A DNA stretch of 62,292 nucleotides from Kiritimatiellia bacterium (GCA_017447805.1 JAFSMR010000002.1:1-62292); one strand, 5' to 3'; shown: positions 51,920-60,261, numbered from the stretch's first letter. The notes: generated from the letters alone by a model not told the origin. Numbers and translations are program-made.

Positions 51920-52801
51920 ATGGCACTCACATCACCTGCCTTGACTCTCTCGACCGAAACTCTATTCGGCCACATCACCCCGGCGCTCGACCTTATCGAA
52001 GCTCTCGGCCCGACGGATTTTTCCGATGAAAAGCCGAGCCTCGAAGTAAAGCCAGGCGCTACCATCAAGGTTCCGCTCTCTACGGTATCCGCCGCGAGCG
52101 CGTTCAACGCCTCTACCAACAACTACCTGACAGGCGGCAACACCGACTGGGCGTCTCTCACGGCCGCGCACTACCTGCAGGGCTTCGACGTCACCGGCGT
52201 CAATATCGACCAGGGCGTCAACGCCGCGAGGATGAAGCAGCTCTTCGCAAAGCGCGCCGGCGTCGGCATCGCCATGGCCGCCAAATCAGCTATCATCACC
52301 GCGCTCGACGGCACCACGGCCTCGACCGGCGTCAAGATCGCCGCGGTCGGTACCGTGACGCTCGCCGGTTACGACGGTCTCGCCACAGCGGCTACCTGGT
52401 TCGACCTGACCGAAGCTTGCCTCGTCGTGAACGGCACCGAGTACGCAAACATCAAGAACTTGATGCACGCCGCCCACCTCTCGGCGACACCCGAGAATAT
52501 GGCTGCCGAACTCGGCTTCAAGAAGGTAATCTGCCTCGCAGGCATGACCGCCCGCGCCTGCATCGTGCCGTATTCTTCCATCGGCTTCTTGGCTCGCGTT
52601 CCCGCTATCGCCGCGAAGTACGCAGAAGCAGGTACCGAGACTGATGAGAAGAGCGGCCTTTCCGTCGGCATCGTCGTCGCTGAAGACCAGGCGACCAACA
52701 AGGTCGTCGTCAACGCCGATCTCTGGTTCGGCGTCGCTGCCGTTTCCGCCAATGCCGGCGCGACTACGCCCGGTATTATCAAGGTCGGCACCGCAAGCTA
52801 A
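51920..52801 (+). CDS. Major capsid protein (Mu-like, gpT position)
   Basis: 293 residues, directly after the protease/scaffold gene, where phage capsid genes lie. No sequence motif is diagnostic by eye, but its content is typical of a structural subunit: Ala/Thr/Val-rich, DFSDEKPSLEVKPGATIKVPLSTVSAAS near the N-terminus, and a Gly/Ala-rich C-terminus. GAAAGG precedes the ATG. It is followed immediately by a strong terminator (52817-52846), as often found for highly expressed capsid genes. HK97-fold membership is inferred. Confidence 0.8.
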   Translation: MALTSPALTLSTETLFGHITPALDLIEALGPTDFSDEKPSLEVKPGATIKVPLSTVSAASAFNASTNNYLTGGNTDWASLTAAHYLQGFDVTGVNIDQGVNAARMKQLFAKRAGVGIAMAAKSAIITALDGTTASTGVKIAAVGTVTLAGYDGLATAATWFDLTEACLVVNGTEYANIKNLMHAAHLSATPENMAAELGFKKVICLAGMTARACIVPYSSIGFLARVPAIAAKYAEAGTETDEKSGLSVGIVVAEDQATNKVVVNADLWFGVAAVSANAGATTPGIIKVGTAS

Positions 52802-52809
52802 TCACTTCC

Positions 52810-52846
52810 ACCTCCCCCGGGGGAGGTAAAAACTCCCCCGGTTTTT
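52810..52846 (+). terminator. Terminator with an overlapping alternative hairpin after the capsid gene
   Basis: The terminator stem is CCGGGGGAG (52817-52825) with CTCCCCCGG (52833-52841), loop GTAAAAA, then TTTTT. Overlapping its first arm is a second hairpin, ACCTCCC (52810-52816) with GGGAGGT (52821-52827) around CCGG; both cannot form at once. The first would end transcription, the second would prevent it. It could set the ratio of capsid to downstream transcripts. Confidence 0.75.
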
Positions 52847-52867
52847 AAAACGAAAAAGGAGCCTCCC

Positions 52868-55090
52868 ATGAGCTGGAGAGAAATAACGGAAAACGATTTG
52901 GCCTCGACTTTATCGCAGGGCGAGATCGAAGCCTTCAGACAAGATGGCGCGCAAGACGGCGCAGACGCCGTATCGCGAACAATTGCGCTGGCCACGGCAA
53001 AAGCGAGAATCTATATTTCGTCTAATTCCTCCATCCGCATAGGCCCGCTCGGCACCCTCCCTGAAGGCGTAATACCCGCCGTCTGCGATATCGTCGCATA
53101 CCGTCTATTGCGCCGTCTGCCGGTCGCAGTCGGCGAAGATAGACGCCTCGCCGCCCAAAAAGCAGAAGAAATGCTCGAGAAAATCGCGAATGGTCTTCTT
53201 AAGGTAGAATCGGACGACGAGGAAGACGAGCTTGCCGCGCGCGTAGCGACTACTCCGGCCCACGCAGAAGCGAGGCCCGCGAGACTCTTAGATTCGATTC
53301 TAGCAGCGCTCGCGATTTTCGCTGGCGTTTTCTCGGCCCAGGCGCGCGATTTCGAAATAGATTTAGCTTCGGCGAAAAGCCCGAGCGCGGCGTTTTATCA
53401 CGGCGAAACAATAGTTTTCAAACCCCTTTTAAACGGCTCTATACCCACCAATATTACCTTTTCTACGGTCTATTATCAGACGAACGGAATGAATCAAGCC
53501 TGGTGGAATACAGATGGGCTAGTCTTCCATCCGACTAACGATGTAGGCGCCGCGAGCTACCGTTTCTTCTTGAGCGGCATCGATTCCTCGGGCCGCGACT
53601 GGCGCTATAACGGGCTATTGCGCTTCATGGCTAGCCCCGGCTTTACCCCGAATACTCTCACGCCGCCAATCGAAACCCTGAATTTCGACTCGCTCGAAAT
53701 CCAGAACCCGCCATGGCCCGCAGAAATCGCCGCAGCCACAAACGCGGTTCTTGAATCCGCCCGCGCCGCAGATACCAGCCTATCAAACAACCTCGCGCGC
53801 GCTATCGCCGACGCCACCCCGGCCGATTATTCAGAGGTTTCCTCCCTCGCACGAACCTCGCTGCAGGAAGAAACCGACCCGACCATTTCCGCCTGGGCCA
53901 AGGCCTCAACCAAACCAACTTATACCCTAAACGAAATCGCGCCAGATAGTGAAAACTGGCTAGGCGTTCAAGGCAATGCCGGGCGCCATATCAAGATTCT
54001 CGCAGGAACTTCAGGCGGCAATATCGTCGGCGGCTTGCGAGTTACAGCCTCTACGCAGAATGACAACAATATGACGACCTATACTTACAACGGCGTCGCT
54101 GTCAAGCGTATGGGCTCCAATACCGATTATCTTTGGGATACTAGCGCGCAAAATGGTATCGTCAGACGCTCTGAGCTCGCTTCTAAAGCCGATTCTGCAG
54201 CATTGGACACCGCAACGAACAGAATCAATGTTATTTCAACTTATCTTGAGGGCGATGACGCGAGAATTGTAATCTCCAACTTGAATTCTCAAGCCTCGCT
54301 TCCAACAGCATCGCTTGAGTATAAAACCAATGAAAATTGGGTGTCGGCTTGGAACGATCTCGACCGCCATAATTGGCTTATCAGCGATTACCTGCCGACA
54401 AATTACTACTCGAAGTCGCAAACCGATTCTCTTCTAGACGAAAAAGCCGACCGCGCCTGGGGATTCTATGATTCTCATTCAGGCCTATATGCCCCCGATA
54501 ACTACACATGGATTTCTTCGGCGTCTATCGCCGTTTCGGGCGGCATGTCTTATCAGCGAACCTTGACAAGCGAAGGCGCTATTTGGGTCCTTACTTCCAG
54601 CGGTATCGTAGAGGATTTCTCCGGCACTGTATCGAACGGTTTCTTCCGCGTTTGCGATGATGCAGGCAATGTCCATTTCGAAATCGTAAAAGGCAACAAG
54701 CGCACGGTTGGCGCAAGCCCCTCGTCACTCCAAATCGTTCAAGGCTATTCGCCGACGAGGCTGCAAATCGGCTATGATGTAATTTCCCAGTCTCACCCGA
54801 CCTGCTATGTTACCGCAAATCTCTCTTCACCAAACTGGAAATCGGAGGACGACGCAAACTGCATCGCGAATGTATCATGGAGCGGCTCTTCTGGCGCGTG
54901 GGTCGCAACGGTCTACGGCAAGTCGGCCCAGCCCACTATGTTTGTCAAAGCGGAATATGAGACGGGCGGCGATACTTATATCAACAATGTCGCACCTGTC
55001 GCTTTCACGAATCTCATAATCGATGGCACGAACTACGCTCTTCACGTCGAAACCGTCAACAACAAGAAATACCTTATACTTTCGGAGTAA
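52868..55090 (+). CDS. Fusion: gp36-like (DUF1320) head-tail protein joined to fibre/BppU-like protein
   Basis: 740 residues. Residues 1-115 match DUF1320/Mu gp36 (RTIALATAKARIYISSNSS...LPEGVIPAVCDIVAYRLLRRLPV...AAQKAEEMLEKIANGLLKV). After an acidic linker, 140-159 is a hydrophobic signal-like segment (LLDSILAALAIFAGVFSAQA), then a BppU-N-like beta domain (DFEIDLASAKSPSAAFYHGETIVFKPLLNG), repeated helical linkers, and a C-terminal adhesive region (350-740) with tail-fibre-type Gly/Ser/Tyr content. No start codon is seen in the linker that could open a separate gene, so the fusion seems genuine. Such a surface-adhesin-like part on a connector protein is unexpected. AAAGGAG lies upstream of the ATG. 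Confidence 0.75.
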   Translation: MSWREITENDLASTLSQGEIEAFRQDGAQDGADAVSRTIALATAKARIYISSNSSIRIGPLGTLPEGVIPAVCDIVAYRLLRRLPVAVGEDRRLAAQKAEEMLEKIANGLLKVESDDEEDELAARVATTPAHAEARPARLLDSILAALAIFAGVFSAQARDFEIDLASAKSPSAAFYHGETIVFKPLLNGSIPTNITFSTVYYQTNGMNQAWWNTDGLVFHPTNDVGAASYRFFLSGIDSSGRDWRYNGLLRFMASPGFTPNTLTPPIETLNFDSLEIQNPPWPAEIAAATNAVLESARAADTSLSNNLARAIADATPADYSEVSSLARTSLQEETDPTISAWAKASTKPTYTLNEIAPDSENWLGVQGNAGRHIKILAGTSGGNIVGGLRVTASTQNDNNMTTYTYNGVAVKRMGSNTDYLWDTSAQNGIVRRSELASKADSAALDTATNRINVISTYLEGDDARIVISNLNSQASLPTASLEYKTNENWVSAWNDLDRHNWLISDYLPTNYYSKSQTDSLLDEKADRAWGFYDSHSGLYAPDNYTWISSASIAVSGGMSYQRTLTSEGAIWVLTSSGIVEDFSGTVSNGFFRVCDDAGNVHFEIVKGNKRTVGASPSSLQIVQGYSPTRLQIGYDVISQSHPTCYVTANLSSPNWKSEDDANCIANVSWSGSSGAWVATVYGKSAQPTMFVKAEYETGGDTYINNVAPVAFTNLIIDGTNYALHVETVNNKKYLILSE

Positions 55091-55094
55091 AAAA

Positions 55095-55676
55095 ATGAAA
55101 GCAATAATCCTTTTGTCAATCCTGGGCTTGGCAGCCATTGCGATTCTCGTCGCGGGTATCCGCATTGCCATAAAGAAACTTCCGAAAAGACCGTTCGCGC
55201 TTTTCGCAATGGCGATTTTCCTTGCAGTGGCTATTTTATTCGGCTCTACGAAACATCGCCTGATTACCTATTTGCGCACAGATCCTACACAGGCGTTTCT
55301 CTATGACAATGGCTCGTATGTCTCAAATGATGTCGTCCATATTGCATTCAACTACATGATAGCGCCCTCGACCGCCGATTTCAAGCTGTGGTATTGGCCG
55401 GATGGTTCGACAAACGAAAACGAAATGGTCCTTGCCTATACAAATACTTTGGGCGGTGTCCCTCAGCCTTACGATTTCTATTTCCAAGGCGCCATTTCGA
55501 ATCGCTGGTATGCAGCCACAACATGGACGCCCGGCCCGTCGGTAAATACCAATGGCATTCTGCAGGTAAACTGGATGACGGACCGTAAGCGCCATATCGA
55601 TATCGTCCCCGTCCGAACTTCAATAATCAAGGACGGCAAGCCGCTTTCCACATTAGAAAAGGAACTACAAAAATGA
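55095..55676 (+). CDS. Membrane protein of the fibre cassette, unknown
   Basis: 193 residues from ATG 55095, four bases after the fusion gene. Two hydrophobic segments lie at about 3-26 and 35-55 separated by a basic turn (KKLPKRP), then a beta-rich domain of some 130 residues (VHIAFNYMIAPSTADFKLWYWPDGSTNENEMV, WYAATTWTPG). In topology it would be an inner-membrane protein with a soluble extracytoplasmic part. It could be a chaperone or superinfection factor of the fibre cassette. Its family is not recognised. The ATGA overlap with the next gene suggests coupling. Confidence 0.7.
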   Translation: MKAIILLSILGLAAIAILVAGIRIAIKKLPKRPFALFAMAIFLAVAILFGSTKHRLITYLRTDPTQAFLYDNGSYVSNDVVHIAFNYMIAPSTADFKLWYWPDGSTNENEMVLAYTNTLGGVPQPYDFYFQGAISNRWYAATTWTPGPSVNTNGILQVNWMTDRKRHIDIVPVRTSIIKDGKPLSTLEKELQK

Positions 55677-56152
55677 AAAAATTTTTGATTCTATCTCTCT
55701 TGCTGGCTAGCGTCGTTTCATTGGCCGATGATGAGAACTCGCCCATCATTGCAGAAACTCTTTCGCTTAACGGAACTACGAATACCTGGACTCAAGCCGA
55801 CTTGATAGCGGCCCTCCAGCTGATGAACAGAAAGTATCATCGCGATGTGGATAATTCGCTCGCCGGCCGCCAGGCTTGGCACGGCAAGCTAATCTCGCAG
55901 GAAATCGACGAAGAAAACGAAATCAAGATTTCCACCTATGAGGATGGCACGCAATTCATCGACAAGTTTACCGCTCAATCGCCCGCGCGCGAAGTCGAGA
56001 AATCCAACTCGCAACTTCCTCGCACATTGAATACTAAAGGCATTCCGCCAGCTCTTCAAGAAGCTAGGGTTCGCCGGGAAGCCGAAAAGGTCGCTACCAA
56101 TGTTGTAAACAATGTTATAATCATCAACCCCGCCAATTCCGAGGAGAAATAA
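55673..56152 (+). CDS. Small exported protein of the fibre cassette, unknown
   Basis: 159 residues with a signal peptide (MKKFLILSLLLASVVSLADDE). The mature part has a helix (TQADLIAALQLMNRKYHRDVDNSLAGRQAWHGK) and a beta strand region, then a Pro-rich turn and a C-terminal helix. Export signals are unusual among virion head genes, which supports the idea that genes 52868-56152 form a cargo cassette acting on the cell envelope. Family not recognised. Confidence 0.7.
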   Translation: MKKFLILSLLLASVVSLADDENSPIIAETLSLNGTTNTWTQADLIAALQLMNRKYHRDVDNSLAGRQAWHGKLISQEIDEENEIKISTYEDGTQFIDKFTAQSPAREVEKSNSQLPRTLNTKGIPPALQEARVRREAEKVATNVVNNVIIINPANSEEK

Positions 56153-56156
56153 AACG

Positions 56157-56690
56157 ATGGTTCTTCGCCTAGAGATTCCGCCACAGCTGCCGGATGGCAT
56201 GAGCTCGCGAGAACTCGCCCAAGCCGCGGCGCGCGGCATCTCGAACGCGCTGAAGCGCCACTTCAGGGCGAAGAACCAATCGGCCAAACATCGAAACGGC
56301 ATGCCGCGCTCGAACTTCTGGTCAAAAGTAGCAGACGCTACCCAAACGACTATGGAGGGCAATACCGCAGTCGTCCTCGTGGACCATGAAGGCGTATTGC
56401 TGCATCTCGATGGCGGAACTATTTATCCAAAAGCAGGCAGGAAAGCGCTCGCGATTCCGCTAGTCGCTGCCGTTTGGGACCAGAATCCCAGAGAATACGA
56501 TTCAGCGCGCGAAAAGCTTTCTCTCGTTTGGCCCAAAGGCTCGCGCGCCGGAACCTTGCGCGATAAGACAACCGGCGAGGCTTGGTATCTACTCGTAGCA
56601 AAGGCGAATATACCAAGAGACCCTGGCGTCGTCCCGGCCGATGAAGAACTTTCCCAAGCCGGCTTTGAAGCAATGGAGGCTTTATCATGA
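56157..56690 (+). CDS. Mu gpG-like virion morphogenesis / tail completion protein
   Basis: 177 residues. The segments AQAAARGISNALKRHFRAKNQSAKHRNGMPRSNFWSKVADATQTTMEGNTAVVLVDHEGVLLHLDGGTIYPKAGRKALAIPLV are characteristic of phage virion morphogenesis proteins (Mu gpG and HK97 gp10-like), which complete the neck or tail. GAGGAGA precedes the ATG. The stop overlaps the MuF start (ATGA), as G and F-type genes are often neighbours. Confidence 0.8.
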   Translation: MVLRLEIPPQLPDGMSSRELAQAAARGISNALKRHFRAKNQSAKHRNGMPRSNFWSKVADATQTTMEGNTAVVLVDHEGVLLHLDGGTIYPKAGRKALAIPLVAAVWDQNPREYDSAREKLSLVWPKGSRAGTLRDKTTGEAWYLLVAKANIPRDPGVVPADEELSQAGFEAMEALS

Positions 56691-57997
56691 CTGCTGCAGA
56701 AAAGATATTGCAAAAGGCGCTTGTCGCTTCTCACATCGATTCTTCGCAATGGAACTCTATCCAGGCGGCTCTTCGCGACCGCGCGTTCTTTTCTAGCCAA
56801 GTCGCCCAGGCGAATATCCTCCAGGGCCTTCGCAAGATGGCTGCAGACCGTGCGAGCGGCGTATCGGCCTCGGATGCGCGAGTCGCGATGCGCGAAGCCT
56901 TGAAGCGACTCGGCCACGAGACGCCGCAAGAACTTCAAGGGACAATCAAAGATTTATACTCCAAATCGCGCCTGGATGTAATCATCAAAACGAATGTTGC
57001 GCAGGCCCGCGGCTTTATCGATTGGATGGAAGCGAACTCTCCAGGCGCTTACGCTGCATTCCCGGCGCAGGAATTTTTGCGCGTGAAGGCGGTGAAAAAT
57101 CCTCGCGGCGATTGGCCAAAACGCTGGCAGAAAGCAGGCGGCAAAATCTTCCCTGGCCTCAGAATGATCGCGCTAAAGGACGACCCCGTTTGGGTAAAGC
57201 TTTCGGTCTTCGACAATCCTTTCCCTCCATTCGATTGGGGTAGCGGCATGGGACTAGAAGATATCGGCCGCAAAGAGGCTGTTAAGCTAGGTTTAATCGA
57301 TGATAAAGAGCTCTCTAAAAGGGTCGCAAAGAAGCGTGAAGAAAAGCCCGTTGGCTTCAACGGCAAGCTTCAGGCAGAACTGCCGATGAAAGATGATTCG
57401 CCCGAAGCCGCCAAACTCAAGGCCGTATTCGGCGATCTGGTGAGAATTGATAACGGCGTCGCAAAATGGAGGCCTGAAATTCTGAAAGAAACCGTAATGA
57501 CAGGAAAGAATTTCGAAATAGATATCGGCGTTCCAGATTCAAGGCTCCTTGAAAAACTCGCCTCCCAACCATCTACGGCGGGTTTTGCCGAAGCGATAAA
57601 AGGCAAGCCGCTCACAATAGACCAAACATGGCGCGATACAAAAGCGAGCAATGGCGGCACTCACATAAAACACTTCAAGCCAAACAAAAAGCAACCATCG
57701 GATATTCCTCTCGTTGAAGAAGATTTCGAGATGGTTCCTTCGATGTGGCGAAACCCGAGCCGCGTTTTGAAACTTCGCAGCGACCTGTTTTCTTGCGAAT
57801 TGGACGCGTTCGACGGCTCTACTTACGTAATGCAAATTTCGATAGCGGAGGGCTCCCCGAAATTCTGGACATTCTTTAAAACGAAAAACCCGACTTCCAA
57901 AAAAATCGCCCGCGGAAATTTATCACCGACTGACGGCGGCCCAAAGGCCGTCCGTGAGGCTTCGCATTCCCGCAGGACGGCGAATATTATAGCATAA
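56687..57997 (+). CDS. MuF head morphogenesis protein with C-terminal toxin-like (PBECR) domain
   Basis: 436 residues. The MuF core is at about 30-215: VRAKAVKNPRGDWPKRWQKAGGK-like sequence, and FDNPFPPFDWGSGMGLEDIGRKEAVKLGLI, a MuF hallmark. The C-terminal 150 residues resemble the phage barnase/EndoU/colicin/RelE (PBECR) toxin-like nucleases that cap polymorphic MuF proteins: two spaced histidines in GGTHIKHFKPN, WRNPSRVL, and a basic beta region ending KFWTFFKTKNPTSKK. Such MuF toxins are packaged in virions. No antitoxin candidate directly follows; the next ORF is a tail gene. A stem-loop (57947-57953 with 57975-57981) lies in the 3' end. The toxin call is tentative. Confidence 0.75.
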   Translation: MTAAEKILQKALVASHIDSSQWNSIQAALRDRAFFSSQVAQANILQGLRKMAADRASGVSASDARVAMREALKRLGHETPQELQGTIKDLYSKSRLDVIIKTNVAQARGFIDWMEANSPGAYAAFPAQEFLRVKAVKNPRGDWPKRWQKAGGKIFPGLRMIALKDDPVWVKLSVFDNPFPPFDWGSGMGLEDIGRKEAVKLGLIDDKELSKRVAKKREEKPVGFNGKLQAELPMKDDSPEAAKLKAVFGDLVRIDNGVAKWRPEILKETVMTGKNFEIDIGVPDSRLLEKLASQPSTAGFAEAIKGKPLTIDQTWRDTKASNGGTHIKHFKPNKKQPSDIPLVEEDFEMVPSMWRNPSRVLKLRSDLFSCELDAFDGSTYVMQISIAEGSPKFWTFFKTKNPTSKKIARGNLSPTDGGPKAVREASHSRRTANIIA

Positions 57998-58025
57998 TCC
58001 ATCGAAGAAAGGCAAGGGCGAAAAG

Positions 58026-58448
58026 ATGAATCCGGTAAAAGAATTGCAATTGGAATTGAAAGAGCGAATCGGCGAAATCTTCGCTGAAGATGCCCCATAC
58101 GTCAAGGCTTTCGCCGAAGATACAGCAACGGTCGTGAACGATGTGCTTCTCGCGCTGAAAGGCTCGGGCGCGATTGTCGCAGTAGTTACTACTCCTTCCT
58201 TCGAGCGCGACGGCTCGTCGGCGCGCGGGATCCCCGCGAGCGCGAGGGTCGAAATCCGCGCGAGCGAAATCCCGGAAATCAATCGCAAGCAGCCGGGCCA
58301 CGACCTTACCGCGCTCGATGTCGCCCACGCTATCGCCAAAGCGCTCGATAGCGAAAACATGAACTTTATCTCGATCTCGCAATCGGCCGATGCAAGCGGC
58401 CAGCTTCTTACCGCAACGGCCACATTCCAAACTTCGATAATGCTTTAA
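58026..58448 (+). CDS. Tail terminator-like minor tail protein
   Basis: 140 residues; ATG 58026 lies in a plausible GAAAGG-GCGAAAAG leader. The sequence is a compact alpha/beta domain (LKERIGEIFAEDAPYVKAFAEDTATVVNDVLLALKGSGAIVAVVTTPSF, SARVEIRASEIPEINRK) as in tail-terminator or gp37-type proteins that close the tail tube. Placement before the tube-like gene supports this. The family call is tentative. Confidence 0.65.
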   Translation: MNPVKELQLELKERIGEIFAEDAPYVKAFAEDTATVVNDVLLALKGSGAIVAVVTTPSFERDGSSARGIPASARVEIRASEIPEINRKQPGHDLTALDVAHAIAKALDSENMNFISISQSADASGQLLTATATFQTSIML

Positions 58449-58475
58449 CCACCAAACAAAGAAAGGAACAAAAAC

Positions 58476-58814
58476 ATGGCAGGAGCCACAACAAACGCAG
58501 AAGGCAAGTGGGGCGTTGATGCAGTTCTAGACGGCTATACCGTCGAATCCATCAACATCACTACTACCCCTATTCGCGAGCAGGTAGCGGACCAGAAGAA
58601 CATCGTCCGCAAGGAAATCCGCTACGATACGCGCCATGATCTCAGGTGCACGCTTCGCGGCACGGCCGAGCCAGCGAATACTACGCTTACGATCGATTCT
58701 AAGACCTTCCTAGTCGATTTGGTCGAAAAGGCGGGCACCTACAACGGTCTGCAGCGCTGGAATGTAACCGGCCACTGCTACGCGAACTGCACAGCGGAAA
58801 CCGCTCTAAGCTAA
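58476..58814 (+). CDS. Small tail tube-like protein
   Basis: 112 residues, with GAAAGG upstream. It is a mostly beta protein (YTVESINITTTPIREQVADQKNIVRKEIRYDTRHDLRCTLRGTAEPANTTLTIDSKTF) of the size and place of a tail tube subunit, immediately before the tail assembly chaperone. Four cysteines occur, three near the C-terminus (GHCYANC). Identity is inferred from order and fold pattern. Confidence 0.6.
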   Translation: MAGATTNAEGKWGVDAVLDGYTVESINITTTPIREQVADQKNIVRKEIRYDTRHDLRCTLRGTAEPANTTLTIDSKTFLVDLVEKAGTYNGLQRWNVTGHCYANCTAETALS

Positions 58815-58815
58815 A

Positions 58816-59271
58816 ATGGCAAACCCGAAGAAAGCTATCGCGGCACTCTTGCCTTGCCCCATCCAAACGAGCGCCGGGCCGATTAAGCCCATGACGCTCG
58901 CGATGTGGGCGGCCTTGGAGAAAATCGGCTCGCCGCTCGTTACGAATCGCGACGCGAAGGATACTTTAGAGCTAATCCCCTCGCTGTACCTATTGGTCAA
59001 TGGCGCGGAAAAGCTCTTCGAGCCGGATTTAGCCTACAAGGCGTTTATCTGGGCCGACGGCCTCGCGGTAGGGGCGCTTGAGGAAATCCTAAATGCCTGC
59101 CGCGCCCAAATCAAAACGGTTATGGACGTAATCCCGGAAGACGACGAGGGGGAAAAGCGAAAAAAACCGACGGGCCGCTCGCCTTCCTCGCGGGCTGGGC
59201 GGCCAAAAACACTTCCTTCAGCTATGAAGAAATCCTCTACAAGGTCCCCGTCTCGTTCCTCTGCCTCGTAA
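58816..59271 (+). CDS. Tail assembly chaperone, zero-frame product
   Basis: 151 residues if read straight. Residues 1-115 are a real helical domain (MTLAMWAALEKIGSPLVTNRDAKDTLELIPSLYLLVNG...FIWADGLAVGALEEILNACRAQIKTVMD). From residue 116 the straight frame turns into Arg/Ser/Pro-rich sequence, whereas the -1 frame continues as good protein. The slippery heptamer is at 59160-59166. The zero-frame product is thus the 'G'-like chaperone, the shifted product 'GT'-like. It begins two bases after the tube-like gene stops, and the tape-measure gene follows, exactly the expected order. Confidence 0.85.
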   Translation: MANPKKAIAALLPCPIQTSAGPIKPMTLAMWAALEKIGSPLVTNRDAKDTLELIPSLYLLVNGAEKLFEPDLAYKAFIWADGLAVGALEEILNACRAQIKTVMDVIPEDDEGEKRKKPTGRSPSSRAGRPKTLPSAMKKSSTRSPSRSSAS

Positions 59272-59360
59272 GACGGCAGGATTGGGGCGATAGGGTATTC
59301 CCGCTTGAGGCTATCGAGGAAATTGACAATGGCAACGAAAAAGCTCAAATACGAAGTTGA
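58816..59360 (+). CDS. Tail assembly chaperone, -1 frameshift (GT-like) product
   Basis: Reading to 59166, then slipping back one base and continuing from 59166 gives 64 extra residues: TDGPLAFLAGWAAKNTSFSY, then EEILYKVPVSFLCLVRR, QDWGDRVFPLEAIEEIDNGNEKAQIRS and a TGA at 59358-59360. The product is 181 residues and overlaps the tape-measure start at 59329. G and GT in lambda, and their equivalents in most long-tailed phages, guide tape-measure folding and are made in a fixed ratio by such a slip. Confidence 0.85.
59160..59204 (+). promoter_or_regulatory. -1 programmed ribosomal frameshift signal
   Basis: The heptamer A AAA AAA (59160-59166) is in the correct zero frame (CGA AAA AAA), then a 6-base spacer (CCGACG), then a hairpin with GGCCGC (59173-59178) pairing perfectly with GCGGCC (59199-59204) and an inner GCC/GGC pair. 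That spacing is what a stimulatory stem needs. It lies where the zero frame loses protein character. Confidence 0.88.
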
Positions 59361-60261
59361 CGTAGATTCCGAAAAGGCCAAGCGCAAGCTAAAGGCCGAC
59401 CTCGCAAGCGTCGAGGGCGCGGGCGGCTCGGGCGCCACGCCCGGCTCGGGCTCTAGCGCCGCTGTCGCGCGCGAGGCCGAAAAGGCCGCAAGAAGCCTCG
59501 GCAATCTCGATAAGGAAGCAGGCGCCGCTTCGAGCGGCATGGGCCGCCTCATCAAGGGCTTTTCCGGCATGGCCGTCGGCCTCGCCACGAGCTACGCCGC
59601 GCGCCTTATGCCCCAGGGTCTCGCGCGCGATGCCGTAGAAATCGGCGGCTCCGTGGTTCAAGGCGGCGCGGCCGGTTTTTCGTTAGGCGGGCCTAAAGGC
59701 GCGGCAATCGGCGCCGTTGTCGGCGGCGCTAAAGGCGTTATCGACAAGGTCGGCGAAAAGGATGCCATCCAAGAAGATTTCGATCGCGCGGAACTTCGCT
59801 ATAAAGCGAGCCAGAAAACACGAAAAGAGCTGATGGATTTGGCCGATATCGGCGACGACCCTACTAAAAATGAAATCGCGAAGAAGCTGGATGAGGTCCA
59901 AAAATCGCTCGAAAAATACAGCGCGGCAGAAGCCCATCTGATCGAATCGGTCAACAGGGATATCGGCGCGGGCAAATACGACGCCGCGGCATTCAATCGC
60001 GAGAGCCTTGGCGAAAACCGCTCTATGCAGCAGCAGCTCGAGGCGCTCGCCAAAACCTACGAGAAGATGCTGGCCAAGGAAGATCCGAAGAAAGGCTTCC
60101 GCGCATCGATGAGCGCTTCGGACGCTCTTTCGAGAGTAGACGGCGATTTCGCCCCGTCGGGCGGCGCGGCCGTATTCCGCGACCTTAAAGATATCAATGA
60201 AAAGCAGCTGGATGCCTTGAAGGAAATCAGCCGCAAAACAGGCAAAGGAGGCGTATTCTAA
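59329..60261 (+). CDS. Short tail tape measure protein
   Basis: 310 residues from ATG 59329, inside the end of the frameshifted chaperone. The layout is charged coiled coil (YEVDVDSEKAKRKLKADLASVEG), Gly/Ser linker, hydrophobic Gly/Ala-rich segment (about 78-150: GLATSYAARLMPQGLARD, GGPKGAAIGAVVGGAKGVIDKVG), then long coiled coil. This is tape-measure character and the position is right. It is short for the family, which would give a short tail, or the gene may be a shortened version. Its TAATG overlaps the next start. Confidence 0.7.
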   Translation: MATKKLKYEVDVDSEKAKRKLKADLASVEGAGGSGATPGSGSSAAVAREAEKAARSLGNLDKEAGAASSGMGRLIKGFSGMAVGLATSYAARLMPQGLARDAVEIGGSVVQGGAAGFSLGGPKGAAIGAVVGGAKGVIDKVGEKDAIQEDFDRAELRYKASQKTRKELMDLADIGDDPTKNEIAKKLDEVQKSLEKYSAAEAHLIESVNRDIGAGKYDAAAFNRESLGENRSMQQQLEALAKTYEKMLAKEDPKKGFRASMSASDALSRVDGDFAPSGGAAVFRDLKDINEKQLDALKEISRKTGKGGVF

